Source: Collybia mongolica (taxonomy: Eukaryota > Basidiomycota > Agaricomycetes > Agaricales > Clitocybaceae). Taken from it: a DNA stretch of 64,000 nt. Positions 57,076 through 64,000 of the stretch are shown here, piece by piece (within the stretch, counting starts at the first letter, position 1; each line of letters starts with the position of its first letter). Where the stretch lies: contig JAAXNY010000010.1 in the NCBI GenBank assembly GCA_013420905.1, positions 3,162,001 through 3,226,000 on the forward strand, in the 5' to 3' direction. Under the pieces are notes generated by a model, which was not told where the DNA came from, ran no database searches, and was given only the letters and a program-made list of their open reading frames with translations. The position numbers and the translations under genes were made by a program.

Positions 57076-57210
57076 GGCTTGAGTTCGGCCTCCCATCGCG
57101 GAGTCCGTGCGAGAGAGCTTGGGCGACCAAATATCATATTTGTCCGCAAACTCACATCTGCATGCAAGCGCATCTCGTCTTCCTCACCTCACGAGAGCCA
57201 GGCATAGACG
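57076..57210 (+). repeat. Ngaro end repeat, copy 2 (B2-like)
   Basis: Second copy of the 135-bp repeat at the 3' border with element C sequence. Confidence 0.85.
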
Positions 57211-57948
57211 TTGGGCAAGGCGGGCATTTCTAGCTGCCGGCTCACTGGCCTCAAGTCAACAGACTTAGGTCACATGATTATGAGGCACGTGCAACGGTCA
57301 CATTACCGTTGCCACGTCTTCGTTGGTTCTTTTCAACCACATCAACGACGTCCACCAAACCGCCAATGCCAACACCAACACCAACGCACCCACGCCGCCA
57401 ACGCCAACGCATTGAACGCCAACCGACGTCGACATGATGACGCACAAGACGGTGTGGGGAGAAGGATAGAAACGGACGCGGAACGAGGGGACAACGACGA
57501 AAGGGCACCCCGAGGGGCAGAACCAGGTGAGTCATACACCGCCGCTCACCCACACGCTCACCATGCAGCACGTCCCCCTCCCCCCCACTTCAGGAACTCA
57601 AGACAAACAATACGGCCGCCAACAGCAATAGTGAGGAAGGCGGCAACGACAATGACAACGACAACGATGAAGACAGCAACAGCAACAGCAGCAACAGTGC
57701 CGACGAGGCCTGTGGCAACGACGGCAACAGCAGCGGCAGCGGCGGCACCAACAACGGCGCGACAACAACAACAACAACTACAACAAAGACGACCACCACC
57801 ACCACGAGGACGGCAGCGGCGGCGGGGACGGGGACAGCGGCAAGTAGAGCGGCCAGTGCCGTCGCCGCTGAAGCGCAGGCCGCTGACGATGTCGCGGGGG
57901 CCGACGAGGACGACGGGGGGGCGGGGGCGGGGGCCCCGCCTATATTAA
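57211..57948 (+). other. Conserved low-complexity open frame of element C
   Basis: 245 codons, MGKAGISSCRLTGLKSTDLG onward, nearly the same as in element A. The start codon region is in element C sequence directly at the Ngaro border. Overlapping acidic frame (DNDNDNDEDSNSNSSNSADE) also open. Confidence 0.4.
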
Positions 57949-60340
57949 ATTTATCTTATCATATATGTATTATATTTAGTAATAATACATGTTTTATCCT
58001 ATTAATTATAGAGTGCTTTTTTATCATACTCAACAGATTTTAAAAAGACAGGCTGAAAGAGAGTAATTTAGTACTTCAAAATGTTAGATATACTGTTGAC
58101 TTTATTGACTGTTTTGACTTAAAACTTATGATTCTGATCAGAATCCGAGCAGAATGTTGTGGAATTCCTTTGAGAATTTTCTTCTTCCACACTTTGTAAG
58201 AAATTCCTCAAAATTCTGCGGAATTCCGATGATTTCAATCAGAATTCTGTGTTCTGAGCAGAATCCGAGCGGAATATTGCAGAATTCCTCAAAGGAATTT
58301 TCTGTTTTAAAACTTTTTCAAAATCTTCCTGCATTCCTCTGGATTCCGATCAGATTCCTGTCGGAATTCCGGATTCCGATCGGAATCCTCTGCAGGATGT
58401 GGGGGAGTGTGAAGTACTGCAATCTTGAAGAGTCAACTAGTCATCCAAATATGTCACATGTCACAATGCATGAAGAGTAGGTCGTATCAGTACAGTAATA
58501 CATGAATCACCCATTTTCGAATACCCCTGCTCACCCCCATCATCACCCTTGCTGGTTGATCCTTGCTTTCGACAGTCGTAATCTGATACTTCGTCAATCC
58601 CCCAACTTTCGAGGTCCTTATTTGGATGGTGTTTTCTCCTCTTCCCTAATTTACAGCATCCATCACTCTGACCTGTGGTTAGAACGTCGTCGACCGTTTT
58701 GGAAACACTACACAGGATGAAAAATACTGGATATCATTACATAGAACGTCCAAATGGAACTGTCATACATTCAGAGACGACACCGCTCATCTCCTCTTCG
58801 TCAATACAACGTCCACATACCCTCACTACCACAATGCCGACAGTTCCACAACCATCCTGTTTCACGGCATTCCCACCTTTTCTCCTTTCAAGGATAGTGG
58901 GCGTGATGACGAGTTGTCCTTTTCCCCATGGCTATCATTCGAATCGATGACATCGTCCTGCTCTGCACCCTCCTCGAACGCAGCTTTGTGCTTTTCAAAT
59001 TGCAAGGCGTGTTTTCTACGCCCCAGTGAAAAGACGTTCACGGGTTGAAAATGAAGGAGACTGCATACTCTGGTCCGATTATAATGATAACAACGACGAA
59101 TGCCACCGCTGCACCGACTACGATACCTTGAACCTAGCATTATCCGATCATCTCCATCAAGGATGGGTTATTTCATAGCGCAACTACCCACTTTGGCATA
59201 ATCTGGGATGTTTGTCAGCTTCCCGTCTTTCACGATGATTGTGCGTAGGTTCTCTCCGCCGGCTGTGAGAGGGTCAGCGAACAACCCTACGCATACACTC
59301 CCCTGCGGTACGTACTGGCTTCGATCTGCGAAGTGGCTGATGAGGCCATCTAGTCAACGGGAAACGACGATTAACACGAGCCAAAGACGTGTGAATACGA
59401 GAAAAAAAGCCAACGACCCACATTACCCAGCTGATATGTAACTCCGGGAAATGTTGCGCGGAAACCTGGTGGGGAGATTTCTGCGAGATACACCGGAACC
59501 TATTACTTTTTGTGAATGTCCCAGACGGGGGGCGATGACGGCTTCAGTTACATACAACACCTATTAGGCCTTGAACACCAAACTGGATGCAAAAGGCGCC
59601 CGCTGATAACGCAGAGAATGACATAGGAAGGATCCAGAGGGGGATGAAGGCTTAGAAGGTTTTTTAATCCAAGGCTCATCACGGAGAAGCTCAAGAAGTA
59701 CCTGCCACTATGCATGCAAAAATGCTGTTGGTGTGTTCAATCGTCGCATTGCACGAGAAGATACTAATCATGGATCATGGACTTACATGATCGTTAGACG
59801 ACGGCCAATATGTTGGCTCACCATCCCGGCCACTACACCGCCGCTTTCATTCCGTTGATCAATAGTCGTCTATAATGCCAATGAACTCCAACTCACGCGA
59901 CTGCACCCTGCAAGTACGAAATGAAACAAGGCCATGTGTCAAGCGAGAAATGTCCTACTCACGCAATTCCCCATGATCGTTGCCACAGTGGCGTTATGGG
60001 CGGTAAAGTTCTTGGACACTTGCAAGTATGTAGGGTACAGGTCCTAAAAATTCGCAAAATCTCATTTGAGAAAATCCTGATAGAACGATCTCTGTAGACC
60101 CACGTGGGTCCCGTGGGACATAAAGTTAAATCCTGACGCGAAGTTAGCGAACATAACGTGGAAAGTCGATCTGGGACCTACCAGACGCGAATAAAACAGC
60201 ATAAATGCACAGCAGCCAATGGCGCTTCAGCATCATCCTGGTCTCCTTCAAAAATACTTTCGTCCGTCCAGAACTATTCGTCCCACGAGCCTTTTCAGCC
60301 GCTCTGGCGCGGAGGAAAACATGACTTTCCGGAAAAATGG

Positions 60341-61871
60341 CAGTACTTCACACTCCCCCACATCCTGCAGAGGATTCCGAGCGGAATCCGAAATTCCGAC
60401 AGGAATCCGATCGGAATCCAGAGGAATGCAGGAAGATTTTGAAAAAGTTTTAAAACAGAAAATTCCTTTGAGGAATTCCGCAATATTCCGCTCGGATTCC
60501 GCTCGGAACACAGAATTCCGATTGAAATCATCGGAATTCCGCAGAATTTTGAGGAATTTCTTACAAAGTGTGGAAGAAGAAAATTCTCAAAGGAATTCTG
60601 CAACATTCTGCTCGGATTCTGATCGGAATTCATAAGTTTTAAGTCAAAACAGTCAATAAAGTCAACAGTATATCTAACATTTTGAAGTACTAAATTACTC
60701 TCTTTCAGCCTGTCTTTTTAAAATCTGTTGAGTATGATAAAAAAGCACTCTATAATTAATACGATAAAACATGTATTATTACTAAATATAATACATATAT
60801 GATAAGATAAATTTAATATAGGCGGGGCCCCCGCCCCCGCCCCCCCGTCGTCCTCATCGGCCCCCGCGACATCGTCAGCGGCCTGCGCTTCAGCGGCGAC
60901 GGCACTGGCCGCTCTACTTGCCGCTGTCCCCGTCCCCGCCGCCGCCGCCGCCGTCCTCGTGGTGGTGGTGATCGTCTTTGTTGTAGTTGTTGTTGTTGTT
61001 GTCGCGCCGTTGTTGGTGCCGCCGCTGCCGCTGCTGTTGCCGTCGTTGCCGCAGGCCTCGTTGGCACTGTTGCTGCTGTTGCTGTTGCTGTCTTCGTCGT
61101 TGTCGTTGTCATTGTCGTTGCCGCCTTCCTCACTATTGCTGTTGGTGGCCGTATCGTTTGTCTTGAGTTCCTGAAGTGGGGGGGAGGGGGACGTGCTGCA
61201 TGGTGAGCGTGTGGGTGAGCGGCGGTGTATGACTCACCTGGTTCTGCCCCTCGGGGTGCCCTTTCCTCGTCGTCCCCTCGTTCCGCGTCCGTTTCTATCC
61301 TTCTCCCCACACCGTCTTGTGCGTCATCATGTCGACGTCGGTTGGCGTTCGATGCGTTGGCGTTGGCGGCGTGGGTGCGTTGGTGTTGGTGTCGGCATTG
61401 GCGGTTTGGTGGACGTCATTGATGTGGTTGAAAAGAACCAACGAAGACGTGGCAACGGTAATGTGACCGTTGCACGTGCCTCATAATCATGTTTTCACCG
61501 CCGTTATGTGATGTTATTAATAACAAATAGTATATATAATTTGTGTAAATAAAATTTATATTACTAATCTGATTAGTAATCAAACACGTGACCACAACGC
61601 GTCGTCACAACGCTCCGGCATTCCATCCAGGAATTCCGATAGAATTCCTGTGGACTCTGTCAGAATTTCAGTATTCTGAAGCCGGAATTCCTGTGGAATT
61701 TCATTCCGCTCGGAATCCGAGCGGAATCCGTTCGGAATTTTTATCTATTTTTACAGCCATTTTCTATTACTTCTGCAGCCAAAATTCCGACAGGAATCCG
61801 CTCGGATTCCTGTCGGAATTGAGGATTCCGCTCGGAATCCGCTGGAAGATGTGGGGGAGTGTAAAGACCTC
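60341..61871 (-). mobile_element. Element B: member of the 8-bp-TSD family in the JEN1-like gene
   Basis: Left end CAGTACTTCACACTCCCCCA, right end (read inward) GAGGTCTTTACACTCCCCCA. A perfect 8-bp duplication aaaaatgg lies at 60333-60340 and 61872-61879. Same orientation and layout as element A but shorter by an internal deletion next to 61494 (catg|ttttcaccgcc). Fewer CpG-type changes than A: for example, several GGAATCCG sites of B are GGAATCTG in A. Confidence 0.9.
60813..61310 (-). other. Conserved low-complexity open frame of element B
   Basis: 165 codons matching the C-terminal two thirds of the frame in A and C (GRRIETDAERGD onward). The first third has lost its start through the internal deletion and base changes. 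Confidence 0.35.
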
Positions 61872-62369
61872 AAAAATGGCTCGGCAAAACGCTGCAAACA
61901 AGGAGATACCAGAACCTGTCCAGAATAGACTACGCCACCCCGCCTTGGTCTCGGGGACGAGTGTCAAATTGATACAGCCTGCGAGGAGAGCACCCACGGC
62001 GTAACCCTGTTGCACGACCCCACTAGCTAGTCCTCGGACTTCTACCGGCAGATTCTCGAGAGCGGTCGCAGACCCAAGTCCCCAAATTCCACCCATCACG
62101 ATACCAAATAACGCGCGCAACGCTAGGAACTGTTTGAAAGTCTGGCAGAATCCGGCACCTAGCTGAAGCACGGCGAGGAGAACAAGGTTGATGACAAGGG
62201 GCCACTTCCTTCCAAACCGGTCAGAGAGTATTCCGAAAATCACCTTCAAGGCCTTGCGTTAGGCCGACGAAAGAATGGGGGCGGTGTAAAGCACATACCG
62301 CACCGACTGCTCGAAACAACAAGGTCAGCGTGATAGTAGTTGTCTGTAGAACTTAGTCAGCTTCCTAAC

Positions 62370-62438
62370 TTCGTTGCATGGTCCATGCAACGAAATCGTT
62401 CGCCTTCTCCATGCAGCATGGAGAAGGCGAACGATTTC
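62370..62438. other. Two adjacent perfect hairpins over a splice donor in the JEN1-like gene
   Basis: Hairpin 1 (62392-62438): perfect 22-bp stem, loop CAG; its outer part contains the last exon bases (GAAATC on the minus strand) and the donor GTTCGC. Hairpin 2 (62370-62394): perfect 12-bp stem TTCGTTGCATGG with a one-base loop. The two overlap by three bases. Together they make up most of the 89-nt intron 62344-62432. Confidence 0.8.
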
Positions 62439-62760
62439 AGTCGTCGACTTGTTAAACTCCACTTCCAATGCTTTCACACTCAACGGCACCGAATAGAAAT
62501 CGACGTTATCGCAGGTCCATGCAAGCCATCTGCACAAAAGAAACGTCAGCCCTTTGTCAGATATCACTCGGCTAAAGCATGCCCCGGCTCCTCTCAACTA
62601 CAAACCCGGTGAAGAAATGAGCCCACTGGATCCATGTTAGTCCAGCGAGCACAACGAGCAATGGCCTTTGCTCAACACCTCCTTCCTTGCGTGGGATGAT
62701 ATTCCGGAAGAAGTATGGGGTCATGGCCTGGTTATCGCTTCTGGGAAGCGTTACTCTCAA

Positions 62761-63242
62761 GCCTTATAAAGGCCCCACAAAAACAAAGCCTTTTCGAGTA
62801 ACAGAGCCTTCCTTCTTAAAACTCAACTTAGTCGTCTCATTCCCACCATACATTGGATAAGCTGACCACCGGCGTGGAGAAATACCGGCAAACTTGCTAT
62901 CTGGTACTATTTTCGGAGGGGTGCAGTGTCGATTTTTCACCTTTTTTCATCAGGTGTTTTGTCCCCGTGAAGTACCCAAACGCTTTAAATAACCAGACCA
63001 CCCTTATTGATTGGTGTCTATCTCTTACAGCTGCGCTTCGTCTATCCGCCCAACTTTGCGGCCGAAAATTCCCCTTCACAAAGACCATATTATACAATAC
63101 TAGTTTTCCTGTCTGCTTATTCATGTGAAGAATTTGGCCAGGAGATCACGCAGGTCAGAAACCACGATTTCGTGGAATGTCCAAGCGAAGGCTTTCTACA
63201 TTACGAGTCGAGAGAAAATACGGCCATTCCTTGTTAACGCCC
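62761..63242. other. Intergenic region between the two JEN1-like genes
   Basis: 480 bp, presumably the promoter of the first copy and terminator of the second. Short frames only; no recognised motif. Confidence 0.45.
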
Positions 63243-64000
63243 TCAAACATTTCTGACGGGTATCCCACTCTTCTCCTCCAAAGATTGCGGATGTGATGAC
63301 GAGCTCTCTTTTTCTTCCTGACGATCCTGCGACTCAACTGCTGTGTCATCCCGACTGACGCCTTCCTCGAACGCAGCCTTCTGCTGCTCAAAGTGCAAGG
63401 CGTGGTTCCTACACCCCATTGTTAGATGATAGACGGACGCTGGATACAAAGGCCCGACGTACTCTGGTCCAAAAAGGACGACGAGGATGGTAAATGATAC
63501 TACCGCACCAACTACGATTCCTTGCACCTACAATCCGCCGGACACCTTGCATCAGCGATACTTTCATCTAAATCCCTTCAGTGTTTTCCCACCTTCGCAT
63601 AATCCGGGACGTTCGTCACCTTTCCGTCTTTCACAACGGTCGTGCGTAGATTCTCTCCACCAGCTGCAAAATGATTAATGAATAACCCCACACCCGAACT
63701 TCCCTGACAACTTACTAGCCTCGATCTGGGAAGCAGCCGATGACGCCATCTATCCAATGGGGAAAGAAAAGATGAATTCGGGGCAAAACCATGAGTATGA
63801 GTCGGGAAAAAGGTGCGACTCGATTCACATTACCGAGCTGATACACCGTCCCAGGGAATGCCGCACGAAAGCCCGGTGGGGATATTTCTGCGAGATAGAC
63901 TGGGACCTGTCATATTGTATGAGCGATTCGAACGGGATGGGGTGGATGAATCTACGCACCACACCAATGAGACCCTGAACGCCGAACTGGATACAAAAGG
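63243..64000 (-). CDS. Second JEN1-like carboxylate transporter, 3' exons only (runs off the right edge)
   Basis: The stop is at 63243. Last exons read CRNHALHFEQQKAAFEEGVS and QGIVVGAVVSFTILVVLFGP; farther right are a MASSAASQIEA exon and upstream pieces toward the edge, in the same order as in the neighbouring copy. Same strand, about 480 bp upstream of the first copy, so the two are a tandem duplication. The C-terminal tail differs (SLEEKSGIPVRNV against SLKGEKVGMP). This copy may be the functional one, but only its 3' part is visible. Confidence 0.75.

Larger units (their letters stand above)
53867..57210 (+). mobile_element. Ngaro-like tyrosine-recombinase retrotransposon, 5'-truncated
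   Basis: Contains RT-RNase H and recombinase genes and the 3' terminal structure: a 135-bp repeat (56613-56747) duplicated at 57076-57210 with a spacer between, as expected for the B1-A2-B2 end of split-direct-repeat elements. The 5' A1 repeat and ORF1 are absent; the sequence begins abruptly after ttgttatta of element C. Confidence 0.75.
53524..58419 (+). mobile_element. Element C: member of the 8-bp-TSD family, carrying a Ngaro-like insertion
   Basis: Left end GAGGTCTTTACACTCCCCCA, right end (read inward) CAGTACTTCACACTCCCCCA. A perfect 8-bp duplication caatcttg lies at 53516-53523 and 58420-58427. Opposite orientation to A and B. GGAATTCC-type subterminal arrays at both ends. About 3.3 kb of YR retrotransposon replaces roughly 95 bp present in element A. 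Confidence 0.88.
46063..58495 (-). mobile_element. Second pogo-like DNA transposon, hosting the Gypsy element and element C
   Basis: 25-bp terminal inverted repeats differ at one base: left CTGTCCTGATACGACCTAC and right, read inward, CTGTACTGATACGACCTAC. TA flanks both ends (46061-46062, 58496-58497). Without the Gypsy element and element C about 1.4 kb remain, holding the C-terminal half of a DDE_1 transposase. The copy was already internally deleted, because the N-terminal half is absent from the remaining sequence. Confidence 0.75.
58862..62760 (-). pseudogene. JEN1-like monocarboxylate transporter gene, split by element B
   Basis: MFS proton symporter of the JEN1/SHS type, which in fungi takes up lactate, pyruvate and related carboxylates at the plasma membrane. 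First exons: 62760-62606, 62529-62433, 62343-62299 and from 62252. They read LTWIQWAHFFTGWLAWTCDN, VDFYSVPLSVKALEVEFN, FGILSDRFGRKWPLV and LFGIVMGGIWGLGSATALEN. Exon 4 runs into element B at 61871; after removal of B and one TSD copy it continues LFAAFCRAIFPESHVFLRAR and HWLLCIYAVLFAS. Later exons hold FNFMSHGTH, DLYPTYLQVSKNFTAHNATV, VVAGMVSQHIGRRLTI, FSALSAGAFCIQFGVQG, PVYLAEISPPGFRATFPGV, SSATSQIEA and, at the end, HALQFEKHKAAFEEG; stop at 58862. Apart from the insertion no lesion was seen, so the inactivation may be recent. Confidence 0.8.

Noticed and set aside
53524..58419. Palindromic GGAATTCC arrays as a CRISPR array
   Set aside because: Irregular spacing, no constant repeat-spacer lengths, eukaryotic transposon ends.
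58498..58861. Possible gene between the pogo-like right end and the JEN1-like stop
   Set aside because: Frames of 72-91 codons overlap the 3' end of the transporter gene on the other strand; no motif or splice continuity.

Overview
The window looks like a piece of an agaricomycete (mushroom-forming basidiomycete) nuclear genome. The evidence is many 45-90 nt GT-AG introns, intron-containing nuclear tRNA-Glu genes, fungal gene families (MFS and JEN1-like transporters, an F-box-like protein, a kinase-like protein, a PNPOx/ferredoxin-reductase fusion) and a transposon complement typical of that class. No bacterial operon, CRISPR array or rRNA is present. All gene models here were built by hand from splice signals and frame continuity.

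Region by region: (1) 1-4.2 kb holds unrecognised low-complexity ORFs, one with a Cys-rich motif broken by a TGA and a coding minisatellite. (2) 4.2-23.8 kb is the gene-bearing part: a 13-exon MFS transporter with two lesions (6831-9032, +), two convergent isoprenylcysteine methyltransferase-like paralogues (10439-11197 + and 11652-12429 -), two convergent tRNA-Glu genes (CTC and TTC anticodons, both with introns), a 680-aa PNPOx-like/FAD-NAD(P)H reductase (13401-15545, -), a kinase-like gene (16866-18017, +), an F-box-like/LRR-like gene (18346-19842, -) and an atypical short-chain dehydrogenase (21166-22120, -). (3) 23.8-58.5 kb is an almost continuous transposon nest. (4) 58.9-64 kb carries two tandem JEN1-like carboxylate transporter genes on the minus strand. 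The first is cut by a transposon; the second runs off the right edge.

The nest can be read as layers because target-site duplications (TSDs) and terminal repeats survive. A tyrosine-recombinase (YR) retroelement (25.76-32.5 kb) contains element A. A Ty1/Copia element (33.1-45.74 kb) contains element D, which contains two head-to-tail Helitron-like insertions and a pogo-like DNA transposon, which in turn contains an intact Tc1/mariner element inside its right terminal repeat. A second pogo-like transposon (46063-58495) contains a full-length chromodomain Ty3/Gypsy element and element C, which contains a 5'-truncated Ngaro-like YR retrotransposon. Elements A, B, C and D are one non-autonomous DNA transposon family with 8-bp TSDs, shared ends and a shared low-complexity core. 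Copy B sits in an exon of the JEN1-like gene.

Decay follows a pattern. All seven differences between the two Gypsy LTRs, all three between the two Ngaro end repeats, and most recognisable stop codons (TGA where the family suggests Arg) can be explained by C-to-T change at CpG. The most interesting unexplained signals are an array of six mini-hairpins with an almost invariant CAAGT loop (32712-32854), two perfect back-to-back hairpins covering a splice donor in the JEN1-like gene (62370-62438), and the four-copy 8-bp-TSD family itself, whose transposase is not in the window.
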